31,982 nt of DNA from an uncultured Fusobacterium sp. (GCF_905200055.1 NZ_CAJKIS010000026.1:1-31982), one strand, 5' to 3'. Positions 15,626-24,005 are shown, counted from the first letter of the stretch. Numbers and translations are program-made. The notes: generated by a model from the letters alone, not told the origin.

Positions 15626-15774
15626 TTTTGAGTTTGACAAAGATTAAAAGGGAATTGAGTGAAAATCTCAAACGGTCCGGCCGCTGTAAATCAGCAAATT
15701 ATTTTCAATACCATTGGATTATCTGAGAAGGTGAAAATAGTGCTAGAGCTGTAAGTCAGAAGACCTGCTCAAAG
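15626..15774 (+). promoter_or_regulatory. Cobalamin riboswitch 2 (upstream of the ABC importer)
   Basis: AAAAGGGAATTGAGTGAAAATC, read as GGGAA and GTGAAAATC blocks, is followed by GGCCGCTGTAAATC, CCATTGG, GAGAAGG and the B12 box GTAAGTCAGAAGACCTGC. P1 can form between TTTTGAG (15626-15632) and CTCAAAG (15768-15774). Some blocks depart from the consensus more than in riboswitches 1 and 5. Confidence 0.9.
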
Positions 15775-15827
15775 TATAGCTCTATAGACTTCCGAAGAAA
15801 GTCATGGTGTTATAGATAAATTATCTA

Positions 15828-15862
15828 ACCAGCATCTTTCTGTTATAAGTGCTGGTTTTTTT
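15828..15862 (+). terminator. Terminator of cobalamin riboswitch 2
   Basis: ACCAGCA (15828-15834) pairs with TGCTGGT (15850-15856), extendable by CTT/AAG past a bulge, followed by seven T. It precedes the AAGGAG site of the binding-protein gene. Confidence 0.85.
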
Positions 15863-15882
15863 ATTAAAATAAGGAGTTAACA

Positions 15883-16788
15883 ATGATAAAAAAAATAAAG
15901 GTTATTTTATTGATAATACTAAGTTTAACTTTAACTCAAGGTATAATGGCAAAAGATAATTTTACAATTGAGCAAAATGATGAAAAATTAGAGCTTTCAT
16001 ATTTTCCTAAAGAAATTGTAACTGACTCTGCTATTATCTCAAGATTTTTAGCTGCTCTAGATATTGAATTGGTAGGGGTTCCTAGTTCTACTACTAAAAT
16101 TCCAGAAAAATATAATGAAGTTCAAAGAATTGGAAGGTCTGGAATGCCTGATTTAGAAATAGTTAAATCTTTAAAAACTGATTTAGTAGTTTCTACCCTA
16201 TATTCTAAGCCAGCTTTAAAACCAAAGTATGATAATCTAAATATCCCTAGTTTCTATCTAAAAGTAGATACTTATGATGAGTCTATGGAAGCTATTAATA
16301 TTCTTGGAAAGGCTTTTCATAAAGAGGAAAAGGCAGATGCTATTTTAAAGGATGTTAAAAATAGAGAAAATATTTTAAAGGAAAAATTAAAAGGTAAAGA
16401 ACCTAAAAAAATTGCTATTATATATGGAAATGGTGAAAGTTTCTTTATGACTGGAAAAAACCATTTTTTACAAGGGTTAATGGATAAAATTAACTGTGAA
16501 AATATTGTTACCTCTATTGATAATAGTGCATTACTAAAAAAATCTGTTCCTTTTAGTATGGAACAACTTATAAAAGCTAATCCAGATGTAATTTTAAGAC
16601 TACCTACAAGTCAAACTAAGAATGGAGAAAGCTTTGAAGAAATTTTTAATGCCAATCCAATATGGAAACTTACAAAAGCATATAAAAATAAAAAAATACT
16701 TGATATAGACCCTACTCTTTTTAGAATGAGTGCTGGTGTCAATTCCATAGATGCATTGGAGGAACTATATAGATATGTTTATGAATAA
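15883..16788 (+). CDS. ABC importer periplasmic binding protein, corrinoid or heme type
   Basis: This 301-aa class III periplasmic binding protein has a signal peptide (about 23 residues, ending IMA|KDN) and no lipobox. The segment VGVPSSTTKIPEKYNEVQRIG followed by PDLEIVKSLKTDLVV resembles IsdE-like heme-binding proteins as well as BtuF. The cobalamin riboswitch upstream argues for cobalamin or another corrinoid. It is the first gene of a binding protein-permease-ATPase operon, and its 3' end overlaps the permease start. Confidence 0.88.
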   Translation: MIKKIKVILLIILSLTLTQGIMAKDNFTIEQNDEKLELSYFPKEIVTDSAIISRFLAALDIELVGVPSSTTKIPEKYNEVQRIGRSGMPDLEIVKSLKTDLVVSTLYSKPALKPKYDNLNIPSFYLKVDTYDESMEAINILGKAFHKEEKADAILKDVKNRENILKEKLKGKEPKKIAIIYGNGESFFMTGKNHFLQGLMDKINCENIVTSIDNSALLKKSVPFSMEQLIKANPDVILRLPTSQTKNGESFEEIFNANPIWKLTKAYKNKKILDIDPTLFRMSAGVNSIDALEELYRYVYE

Positions 16789-17776
16789 TGATAAACAGAG
16801 AAAAAAAATATTTCTGATATTATTTACATTTATTTTATTATGGTTTTCTGTAATTTTCTCTGTAAGATTTGGTAGTGTAAATTACTCTACTAGTGAGATT
16901 TTTAAAGGAATCTTTGTTAAAAATTATGATGATGAAATATTGAAAGCCATTCTTTGGGATATAAGAATACCTCGAATTTTAATAGCTGTTATGGTAGGTT
17001 GCAACCTATCTCTAGCAGGTGTCCTACTTCAAGCAGTAATGAAAAATCCACTTGCTGATCCGGGGTTAACAGGGGTTTCTTCGGGGGCTAGTGTAACTGC
17101 TCTAATTGTTATGATACTCTTTCCTAAAACTATATTCTTTATGAATTTTTCAGCTTTCATAGGTGGAGCAATTGCCTGTGCTATCGTATTTACTCTAGCT
17201 TGGAAAAAGGGATTAAAACCTATCAGAGTTATTCTTTCTGGAGTGGCTATCAATGCTATCTTAGGAAGTATTACTGGGCTTATGTTTATTCTATTTAGTG
17301 ATGAAATTCAAGGGGTTTTATCTTGGTTAAATGGAAGTTTAAATGGTAAAAACTGGAGACATGTTATTGGACTATTTCCCTATACAATTTTTGGTTTAAT
17401 AGCTTGTCTAACTTTAATTAGAGATGCTAATATTCTTCAATTAGGGGATAACTTTGCTATTAACTTAGGTATTGATATTCCTAAAAAAAGATTAAAACTT
17501 TGTGCTTTTGCTTGTTTCCTTACAGGAATATCTGTTGCAAATGTAGGATTAATAGGCTTTGTTGGATTGATAGTTCCACATATTGCCAGATTAATAATTG
17601 GATCTGATCACACATACTTAATACCTTTTGCTGCTACTATGGGAGCTATTGTTTTAGTTATAGCTGATACCCTTTCAAGAACTCTGTTCTCGCCAATAGA
17701 GATTCCAGCAGGTATAGTTATGGCTGTAATTGGTGTTCCATTCTTCCTATACCTACTTAGAAAGGTAGGTGACTAA
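16775..17776 (+). CDS. btuC: ABC importer permease, FecCD/BtuC family
   Basis: This about 333-aa polytopic inner-membrane permease carries the family motif GVLLQAVMKNPLADPGLTG near the third membrane segment and the cytoplasmic GLIVPHIARLIIGSDH loop that contacts the ATPase. GGAGGA (16758-16763) lies 11 nt before ATG 16775; the upstream in-frame ATG at 16751 precedes this RBS and is unlikely. The start overlaps the end of the binding-protein gene. The substrate follows from the riboswitch and neighbours and not from the permease itself. Confidence 0.9.
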   Translation: MFMNNDKQRKKIFLILFTFILLWFSVIFSVRFGSVNYSTSEIFKGIFVKNYDDEILKAILWDIRIPRILIAVMVGCNLSLAGVLLQAVMKNPLADPGLTGVSSGASVTALIVMILFPKTIFFMNFSAFIGGAIACAIVFTLAWKKGLKPIRVILSGVAINAILGSITGLMFILFSDEIQGVLSWLNGSLNGKNWRHVIGLFPYTIFGLIACLTLIRDANILQLGDNFAINLGIDIPKKRLKLCAFACFLTGISVANVGLIGFVGLIVPHIARLIIGSDHTYLIPFAATMGAIVLVIADTLSRTLFSPIEIPAGIVMAVIGVPFFLYLLRKVGD

Positions 17777-17777
17777 T

Positions 17778-18560
17778 ATGGAGATTTTAAAAGGGCAAAA
17801 TATACAGTTAGCTTATGATGAAAAAGTAGTAATTGATGAAATTGATTTTTCCATAAATAAAGGAGAGATAGTTTCAATTATAGGTACTAATGGTTGTGGT
17901 AAATCTACACTTCTTAAAGCTATTGCAAGAGTTTTAAATTGTAAAAAAGGGGAAATTTACCTTGAAAATAACAAGATTCAAGATATAAAAAATAAAGATT
18001 TTGCTAAAAAGTTAGCTTTTGTTTCTCAAAATAATGAGATTCCAGAGGATATAACAGTTTATGATTTTATTATGTATGGACGTATCCCACATAAAAAATG
18101 GTATGAGATCTATAATGAAGAGGATAGAAATATTGTAGAGTGGGCTATTAAAATTTGTCATCTTGAAAAATTTAGAGAGAGAAAGGTTATGAGCCTTTCT
18201 GGTGGAGAGAGACAAAAAGTATGGATATCTATGGTATTAGCTCAAAAAACTGAGATACTACTTTTAGATGAGCCTACTACATATTTAGATATATGTCACC
18301 AATTTGAAATTATGGAATTGGTAAAAATGTTAAATAGAGAATTAGGAATCACTATTATTATGGTGTTGCACGATATCAATCAAGCTGCTCAATATAGTGA
18401 TAAGATAATTGTTTTGAAAAATGGAAAGAAATTCAAAGAGGGAAAACCTATGGAAATTTTAAATCCACAACTTATTAAAGATGTCTATAGAGTGGATTCA
18501 GTTATGGAGATTGAAAACAATATTCCATACTTTAAATTAAAAGGAATTATAAATAATTAA
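17778..18560 (+). CDS. btuD: ABC importer ATPase, BtuD/FecE family
   Basis: This 260-aa ATPase has Walker A GTNGCGKST (36-44), a Q-loop glutamine near 84, signature LSGGER (140-145), Walker B ILLLDEP (Glu 165) and an H-loop in MVLHDINQA. ATG 17778 is preferred over GTG 17769 because GGTAGGTG sits 6 nt before it. It is the last gene of the importer operon. Its TAA stop (18558-18560) shares its last base with helix P1 of the next cobalamin riboswitch; no terminator lies between them. Confidence 0.92.
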   Translation: MEILKGQNIQLAYDEKVVIDEIDFSINKGEIVSIIGTNGCGKSTLLKAIARVLNCKKGEIYLENNKIQDIKNKDFAKKLAFVSQNNEIPEDITVYDFIMYGRIPHKKWYEIYNEEDRNIVEWAIKICHLEKFRERKVMSLSGGERQKVWISMVLAQKTEILLLDEPTTYLDICHQFEIMELVKMLNRELGITIIMVLHDINQAAQYSDKIIVLKNGKKFKEGKPMEILNPQLIKDVYRVDSVMEIENNIPYFKLKGIINN

Positions 18561-18703
18561 TCAGATGCTTATGCATAAAAAGGAAGCAGGTGAAAATCCT
18601 GCACAGCCCCCGCTACTGTAAGGTGGACGAAACCTAAATACCACTGGATTTTTTCTGGGAAGGTTGGAAGTAGAGTGAAGCCAAGTCAGGAGACTTATCT
18701 GAT
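18560..18703 (+). promoter_or_regulatory. Cobalamin riboswitch 3 (upstream of exbB-exbD-tonB)
   Basis: Conserved blocks in order are AAGGAAGCAGGTGAAAATCC, GCACAGCCCCCGCTACTGT, GGTGGACGAAA, CCACTGG, CTGGGAAGG and AAGCCAAGTCAGGAGACTT. P1 forms between ATCAGAT (18560-18566) and ATCTGAT (18697-18703). No convincing promoter was found between btuD and the aptamer, so it may sit inside the importer transcript. Confidence 0.95.
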
Positions 18704-18714
18704 AATAATAAAAA

Positions 18715-18783
18715 TATCTTTGTAATTTACTGGTAAAGATAACTAGGGGGCTTTTTTAGTTATTTTTATCAGTTTTTATTTTT
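18715..18783 (+). terminator. Terminator/antiterminator switch of cobalamin riboswitch 3
   Basis: CTGGTAAAGATAACTA (18730-18745) can pair over 16 bp with TAGTTATTTTTATCAG (18757-18772), including two G-U pairs, and TTTTTATTTTT follows. A competing hairpin uses TATCTTT (18715-18721) with AAAGATA (18735-18741). The terminator loop starts GGGGGCT, complementary to AGCCCCC (18605-18611) in the aptamer. Confidence 0.75.
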
Positions 18784-18806
18784 AAATTTAATACTTAGGA
18801 GGAAAA

Positions 18807-19427
18807 ATGTTTAATTATTTTATTGAAGGTGGAAGTATGATGTGGCTACTAGCTATTTTATCAATAGCTGGTTTGGGGACTATTTTAGAAAGAACAGCTT
18901 ATTTTTTAAGAAATGAACAAGGAATTACAAAGGAGTTTAAAAGTGAAATTGTAGATCTTGTTAGAGAGGGAAAAGAGGATGAAGCTATTGAGCTTTGCAA
19001 TAAAACAAATAACTCTGTTTCAAGAACTGTAAAAAGTATATTATTAGCATATAAAAACGAAAATGATCTATATGAAAGTAAAGAGAAGCTTATGAAAGAG
19101 AAAGCTTTAGAGCAAATTGAAAATCTAGAGAGAAGATTATCTATACTTGGAATTGTTTCATATATCTCACCTATGGCAGGTTTACTAGGAACAGTTCTTG
19201 GAATGATAAAATCATTTAAAGCTATTGCCCTTCAAGGAGCTGGAGATCCTAATGTTGTAGCTAATGGAATCTCTGAGGCTCTTATAACTACAGCAGCTGG
19301 ACTACTTATTGCAATCCCTGCGATTATTGCTTATAACACATTTAACAGAAAAGTGGATAAAATTATGCTTGAAATAGAAAAAACTTCAACTGCCTTAATT
19401 AATATTAAAGATTCAGGAAAGAGGTAA
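18807..19427 (+). CDS. exbB: ExbB-type proton channel subunit of a TonB system
   Basis: This 206-aa inner-membrane protein belongs to the MotA/TolQ/ExbB family. It has an N-terminal membrane segment, a cytoplasmic helical region rich in Glu/Lys, and two C-terminal membrane helices containing SPMAGLLGTVLGMI and the ALITTAAGLLIAIPAIIAYN motif. With ExbD it uses the proton gradient to energise TonB. AGGAGG precedes the ATG. It is the first gene of a B12-riboswitch-controlled exbB-exbD-tonB unit, so it is probably dedicated to corrinoid uptake. Confidence 0.93.
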   Translation: MFNYFIEGGSMMWLLAILSIAGLGTILERTAYFLRNEQGITKEFKSEIVDLVREGKEDEAIELCNKTNNSVSRTVKSILLAYKNENDLYESKEKLMKEKALEQIENLERRLSILGIVSYISPMAGLLGTVLGMIKSFKAIALQGAGDPNVVANGISEALITTAAGLLIAIPAIIAYNTFNRKVDKIMLEIEKTSTALINIKDSGKR

Positions 19428-19433
19428 GATTTT

Positions 19434-19844
19434 ATGAGAGATTTTAGAAGAGGAAAAAATATTATCAATCCTGATATGACCCCTTTAATTGATGTGGTCT
19501 TTCAGCTTTTGATATTTTTTATGTTAGTAACAACATTTAGCCAATATACAAAATTTGATATGAACCTTCCAAAATCATCAGTAGAACAGATTGATAGTTT
19601 AGAAGAGGGAGTGGAATTAGTTATTGATAGAGAGGGAAAATTCTTCTTTAAAAATGGTGATAATTCTATTGAAATTCCAAATGATAGATTTGAAATTATG
19701 TTAAAAGAGCTTATGAATGGACGTCAAGAGCAGACACTTATTGTTAGTGCTGACAAAGATTTAAAATATCAAGTTGTTATTGAAACTATGGGTAAGTTAA
19801 AAAATATAGGTATTGAAAAAATTGAAATAAATAGCATAAAGTAG
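19434..19844 (+). CDS. exbD: ExbD/TolR-type subunit
   Basis: This 136-aa protein has one N-terminal membrane helix preceded by the family motif NPDMTPLIDVVFQLLIFF; Asp20 is the proton-pathway residue. A periplasmic domain of about 90 residues follows. It begins 6 nt after exbB and ends 8 nt before tonB, which indicates one transcript and a fixed complex. Confidence 0.93.
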   Translation: MRDFRRGKNIINPDMTPLIDVVFQLLIFFMLVTTFSQYTKFDMNLPKSSVEQIDSLEEGVELVIDREGKFFFKNGDNSIEIPNDRFEIMLKELMNGRQEQTLIVSADKDLKYQVVIETMGKLKNIGIEKIEINSIK

Positions 19845-19852
19845 GTGAGACA

Positions 19853-20509
19853 ATGAAGTTTTATATTTTTTCTTTTCTCTGCCACTTATTATTGCTATTT
19901 CTCTTTTACAAAACTCCTGTAAAAGAGATTAAAATGGACAGTAAAAATGTAGTTGTATATCTAACTGATAAAAAAAATGATATACCAGCTCCTGCACCTG
20001 CTCCAATTCAATCTTTTAATAGAGAGCCTGTAAAAGAGATTAAAAAACCAGAGAAGAAAGTAGTTAAAAAGAAAGTGAAAAAAGCTGTGCCTAAGCCTAT
20101 TGAGAAACCTAGTGAGGTAGAAGAAGTTGAAAAGGAAACTTCAACTAACACAAATACCGCTCCTTATAATCCTCTAGCTGGTTTAGTTAAAGATGGAACT
20201 GGTACATATATAGGAGATCAAAGAGGTGGACATGGAATAGGTTATAAGATAAAGAGAGAGGTTGAGCCTCAATATCCTATTATGGCAAAAAAAGCTAACT
20301 TTAAAAAAGAGGTAGTTATTCAAACTAAATTTTTAGTAGGGCTTAATGGAAAAGTAGAAGAGATTATCTTCTTAGACAACTTCACATCATATGGATTTAG
20401 AAAAGAGGTTGAAAAAGCTCTTAAACAGTGGGAGTTTGCTCCTATTATATACCAAGGGCACAATATAAAGATGTATTTTTACAAGGACTTTAGATTTAAT
20501 GTAAAATAA
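19853..20509 (+). CDS. tonB: TonB energy-transducing protein
   Basis: This 218-aa protein has one N-terminal membrane segment (about 3-19). A Pro/Lys/Glu-rich periplasm-spanning region follows (about 40-105, including PAPAPAPIQ and alternating KK/PKP stretches), then a C-terminal TonB domain (about 125-218) with the VEPQYPIMAKKANF entry and ALKQWEFAPI motif. It carries proton-motive energy to outer-membrane receptors. The co-regulated receptor at 21326 is its probable partner. Confidence 0.92.
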   Translation: MKFYIFSFLCHLLLLFLFYKTPVKEIKMDSKNVVVYLTDKKNDIPAPAPAPIQSFNREPVKEIKKPEKKVVKKKVKKAVPKPIEKPSEVEEVEKETSTNTNTAPYNPLAGLVKDGTGTYIGDQRGGHGIGYKIKREVEPQYPIMAKKANFKKEVVIQTKFLVGLNGKVEEIIFLDNFTSYGFRKEVEKALKQWEFAPIIYQGHNIKMYFYKDFRFNVK

Positions 20510-20570
20510 TTAATAGTTAGTTAAAAACAGTAGTACTGTTTTATATAAAAAATAATGAGGAGTGATACAG

Positions 20571-20882
20571 ATGAAAGTAAATTATGAACCTACACACTCA
20601 GTTATACCTACACTACTAATTAATAAAGTTAAAGAAATTGCTAGTAGTTACAATATCCCTTGTAAAGTGGAAGAGGTAGAAATTTTTACTGTGATGGATA
20701 CAGTAAACCTTTATTTTTTTAAAGATAAAAATGCTGTTTTCAAACTATCCATTGATTGTATCAACAGTGGAGAAGAATATGTAAAAAAATATATTGATGG
20801 TATTAATAAAGCTTTTGAAAAAACTATAGCAGATTTTGGAAATATTTCAAAGATAGATATAGTAAAAGGTACTAATTCTTAA
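20571..20882 (+). CDS. Unknown 103-aa protein in the B12-controlled tonB operon
   Basis: GAGGAG lies 8 nt before ATG 20571, which is preferred over an in-frame GTG at 20562. The protein is soluble, with no signal peptide or membrane helix, and looks like a small alpha/beta domain: hydrophobic strands (VEEVEIFTVMDTVNLYFF, VFKLSIDCI) and amphipathic helices. Two Cys residues are present but no metal motif. I do not recognise the family. It is separated from tonB by about 60 nt and followed by a terminator, so it is the last gene of the operon. Confidence 0.7.
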   Translation: MKVNYEPTHSVIPTLLINKVKEIASSYNIPCKVEEVEIFTVMDTVNLYFFKDKNAVFKLSIDCINSGEEYVKKYIDGINKAFEKTIADFGNISKIDIVKGTNS

Positions 20883-20907
20883 AAAATTAAATTATAATCT
20901 ATTTAAT

Positions 20908-20940
20908 AAAGAACTCTTATTAATATAGGAGTTCTTTTAT
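20908..20940 (+). terminator. Terminator of the exbB-exbD-tonB operon
   Basis: AAAGAACTC (20908-20916) pairs with GAGTTCTTT (20929-20937), followed by TATTTTTAA. Confidence 0.8.
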
Positions 20941-21011
20941 TTTTAAGTTAAAATAAAAACACTTAATTTGGATTAAAGATATATTATTTTATATAATTAC
21001 ATTTTCTTTTT

Positions 21012-21040
21012 TTGACTTTCTATTATAAAAGTGCTAGAAT
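21012..21040 (+). promoter_or_regulatory. Promoter for riboswitch 4 / receptor
   Basis: TTGACT (21012-21017), 17-nt spacer, TAGAAT (21035-21040), about 20 nt before the aptamer. Confidence 0.7.
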
Positions 21041-21060
21041 ACAACATAGAAAATAATATA

Positions 21061-21210
21061 TTTAGGTGCTTATAAGAGCTTAATAGAGGAAGAGAGGTGA
21101 AAATCCTCCACAGTTAAAACTGCTGTAAGGTGGACGAAATCACAATTATGTCACTGGGAAACTGGGAAGACGTGAGAGTAGGATGAACCCAAGTCAGAAG
21201 ACTTACCAAA
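21061..21210 (+). promoter_or_regulatory. Cobalamin riboswitch 4 (upstream of the TonB-dependent receptor)
   Basis: Blocks are GAGAGGTGAAAATCCTCCAC, ACTGCTGTAAGGTGGACGAAA, TCACTGGGAAACTGGGAAG and the B12 box CCAAGTCAGAAGACTTACC. The usual CCCGC element is replaced by an A/T-rich stretch with AACTGC, so it is slightly divergent but the rest is in order. Confidence 0.92.
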
Positions 21211-21256
21211 TCGTAAAATATAAGATATTTCATATATTTTTTTATTTTGTTTGATT

Positions 21257-21290
21257 AACAGTAAGTAGAAACTCTATTTGCTGTTTTTTT
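21257..21290 (+). terminator. Terminator of cobalamin riboswitch 4
   Basis: AACAG (21257-21261) pairs with CTGTT (21281-21285), with an inner TAG/CTA helix, followed by a run of T to 21290. It precedes the receptor RBS at about 21317-21322. Confidence 0.8.
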
Positions 21291-21325
21291 TATTGCTCCT
21301 AAATATAAAAATATTTGGAGGGAAA

Positions 21326-23362
21326 ATGTATAAAAAAATTGGAATTTTAGCTTTAATTATTAGCTCAAGTTTATTTGCAGAAGAAACAACAAAAGAAAAA
21401 GATTATGGAGTAAGACTTAATGAATCAACTATTACAACAGAAAGATATGAAGAAACTCCTGTAATTGAAACAGCTAAAAATATCACTGTTATTACTGGTG
21501 AAGAAATTGAAAAAAGAGGTTATAGAAATGTTGAAGACGCTTTAAAAGTAGTTCCTGGACTATTTTTAACAGATGGATCTTTCTCTATGAGAGGACAAAC
21601 ACCTAAAATAGCTGATAAATCTTTAGTTATACTTGTTGATGGGGTTCCTCAAAATGGAATGGATAATAGACAATACGATCTTGACTTTATCCCTATTGAA
21701 CAAGTTGAAAAAATAGAGGTTGTTCCTGCTGGTGGAGCTATTATGTATGGAGGAAATGCTACTTCTGGAGTTATTAATATTATCACAAAAGATAATAAAA
21801 ATAAAAAATATTGGGGTAATGCTGGACTTGAAGTTGGTTCATATGATTATAGAAAATATAAATTAAATTATGGTATGAATATCACTGATAGATTAGATGC
21901 TGAAGTTAATTATTCTACTAGTGATAAAGATGGATATAGAGAAGGAGAAAAGAAAGATCTTGATTTTATCCAAGTTGGAACTAATTACAGATTAGATAAT
22001 GGAAAATTAGGATTTAAATATATTCATAATAAAAAAGTTGGAAATGATAGAATAAAAGGAATAACTAAACAAGAATATATAGAAAATAGAAGATACAATA
22101 AAGAAGCTGGAAGATTAGGAACTGATGAACAAGATAAATATATATTAAATTTTGATAAAAAATTAACTGACAATTTAGAGTTTTCATCAGTAGTTGAATA
22201 TAGAGAAAGAGAATATAAGTATAATTATAGTGGAAAAAATGATAACCCTAAATATAAAAAAAGAAATAAAGATACTGACTCTTTTTATACAAATGCACAA
22301 TTAAAATATAATTATCTTGATAATAGCTATTTAATTTTAGGTGGAGATTATTCTAAAGCTAAAGTTAAAGAAGATACTTGGGCAACAACTAGAGGAAAAG
22401 ATAAAAAAATATACTATCAATCACATTCCAATATAGATTTTAAAGCCATCGGTGGATATATACTAAATAAATACTCTTATAATAATTTTATATTTACTCA
22501 AGGAATTAGAGTTGAAAAAAATGAATTTGATGAAAATAAAACAACATTTACTTCTAAAGGCAAAATAGAACCAAAAGAAACTGGAAGAACTAAAGACTCC
22601 CCTACAAATACAAACTATGAATTAACAGCTAACTATCTATTTGATGAAGATACTTCAGTTTTCTTTAGTTATAATAGAGTAAAAAGAAGTCCTAGTTTAA
22701 CAGAGTTCTCTAGTTGGTGGGATGAAAAATCTCCTAAAAAAGACCCTCAAACAGTTGATACTTTAGAATTAGGAACAAAAACTTTAATAGAAAATATCTA
22801 TTTAGCTGGTAGTATTTTCTATATAGCTGGTGATAAAGAAATTATGTATGATTCAGAAAAACCAATGGAAGGAAATAGTTTCTATAACTTAAATGGTAAA
22901 ACTGAAAGAATAGGATTAGAACTAGCAAGTGAACAATATTTCGATAAATTAACTTTAAGAGAAAATTTCACTTATATGCACAATGAAATTACTGATGGTC
23001 CATATAAAGGAAATGAAATTCCTGGAGTTAGCAAGATAATGTATAGCTTTGGAGCTACTTACGAACCTTTCTCAAACTTAATTTTTAATATTGATACTAT
23101 CTACCATGGAAAATCTTATGTTTCTGGTGATTTCTATAATAGAGCTTCTAAAGCTGATGATTATATGGTTACTAATTTATCAGCTAGATATAATTTCAAT
23201 AATGGTCTTTCTGTTTATGGAGGAATTAATAACTTATTTAATGAACAATATTGTGACTACATTAGTGTTAGTACTTCAGAAAATGCATCTAAACCAAGCA
23301 ATATTAAATATTCTTCAGCACCTGAAAGAAACTATTATATTGGAATGGAATATAAATTCTAA
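21326..23362 (+). CDS. btuB: TonB-dependent outer-membrane receptor, probable cobalamin receptor
   Basis: This 678-aa receptor starts at ATG 21326 after GGAGGG; an upstream TTG-initiated reading at 21278 lies in the terminator T-run and has no RBS. The signal peptide is about 18 residues (SSSLFA|EET). A plug domain follows (about 45-165: VITGEEIEKRGYRNVEDALK, VVPAGGAIMYGGNATSGVINI), then a long beta-barrel ending in EYKF with C-terminal Phe. B12 control and the adjacent exbBD-tonB and importer genes indicate corrinoid uptake. The plug type is shared with heme and siderophore receptors, so the ligand is inferred from regulation. Confidence 0.9.
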   Translation: MYKKIGILALIISSSLFAEETTKEKDYGVRLNESTITTERYEETPVIETAKNITVITGEEIEKRGYRNVEDALKVVPGLFLTDGSFSMRGQTPKIADKSLVILVDGVPQNGMDNRQYDLDFIPIEQVEKIEVVPAGGAIMYGGNATSGVINIITKDNKNKKYWGNAGLEVGSYDYRKYKLNYGMNITDRLDAEVNYSTSDKDGYREGEKKDLDFIQVGTNYRLDNGKLGFKYIHNKKVGNDRIKGITKQEYIENRRYNKEAGRLGTDEQDKYILNFDKKLTDNLEFSSVVEYREREYKYNYSGKNDNPKYKKRNKDTDSFYTNAQLKYNYLDNSYLILGGDYSKAKVKEDTWATTRGKDKKIYYQSHSNIDFKAIGGYILNKYSYNNFIFTQGIRVEKNEFDENKTTFTSKGKIEPKETGRTKDSPTNTNYELTANYLFDEDTSVFFSYNRVKRSPSLTEFSSWWDEKSPKKDPQTVDTLELGTKTLIENIYLAGSIFYIAGDKEIMYDSEKPMEGNSFYNLNGKTERIGLELASEQYFDKLTLRENFTYMHNEITDGPYKGNEIPGVSKIMYSFGATYEPFSNLIFNIDTIYHGKSYVSGDFYNRASKADDYMVTNLSARYNFNNGLSVYGGINNLFNEQYCDYISVSTSENASKPSNIKYSSAPERNYYIGMEYKF

Positions 23363-23365
23363 ACA

Positions 23366-23393
23366 AAATAAGGAAGCAACTGCTTCCTTATTT
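23366..23393. terminator. Bidirectional terminator between the receptor and the MarC gene
   Basis: AAATAAGGAAGC (23366-23377) pairs with GCTTCCTTATTT (23382-23393). T-rich tails lie on both sides; the stop codon of the MarC gene is inside the stem. Confidence 0.85.
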
Positions 23394-24005
23394 TAATATC
23401 TCTAACATTTTAAACAACCCATCAAAAAATATTCTAAATCCAATAGACATTATAAAAATCTGCATAACCTTTGACAGAATATATAATACTAACTTTCCAA
23501 ATATTCTCTCCAAATAATTTCCTATCATAAAAACTAAAAATATTATAATAAAAGCTACAAATATAGATAAACTATTTGATATAAGCCCATATTCTGAACG
23601 TCCTATTAAAGCTGTTGTCAAACTTCCAGGACCAACCATCATAGGAAATGCCATTGGAATTACTGCTTGTTTTATCTGTTCCTCTGGTGGAAGTTTATTT
23701 ACTTGTTGTCCCTTTCTTGCAGAAGAAAAAATCAAATTTTTAATAGCCATCAAAATTAAAATTAATCCCCCTGCCATTCTCAACTCGTTCATATTAATCT
23801 TATAGAAATTTGTCATTAAAAATTCTCCAATAAGACTAAAAATCAAAGTAATGAAGAAACCTGTTACAGCAACAGCCTTAAAAAGTTTTTTTCTAATATC
23901 CTTTTCCATACCATCAGTCATTCCAATAAATAACGGTACATTTCCAAAAGGATTTAAAACAGCAATAAGCATCAAAGCATTTATAAAAATCGTATGTATA
24001 TCCAT
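23388..24005 (-). CDS. MarC-family integral membrane protein
   Basis: This 205-aa protein has about six membrane helices and the MarC marks NPFGNVPLFIGMT near the N-terminus and MAFPMMVGPGSLTTAL in the middle. MarC proteins were named from the mar locus, but their transported substrate is unknown. The ATG directly abuts the stop of the preceding 47-aa ORF (TAGATG), so translation is coupled. The transcript probably begins at cobalamin riboswitch 5, which would make this an unusual cobalamin-regulated MarC protein. Confidence 0.88.
   Translation of the reverse strand: MDIHTIFINALMLIAVLNPFGNVPLFIGMTDGMEKDIRKKLFKAVAVTGFFITLIFSLIGEFLMTNFYKINMNELRMAGGLILILMAIKNLIFSSARKGQQVNKLPPEEQIKQAVIPMAFPMMVGPGSLTTALIGRSEYGLISNSLSIFVAFIIIFLVFMIGNYLERIFGKLVLYILSKVMQIFIMSIGFRIFFDGLFKMLEILK

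Noticed and set aside
21278..21325. Longer TTG-initiated start of the receptor
   Set aside because: It begins inside the riboswitch terminator, has no RBS, and would put extra hydrophobic residues before a normal signal peptide with its own GGAGGG site.
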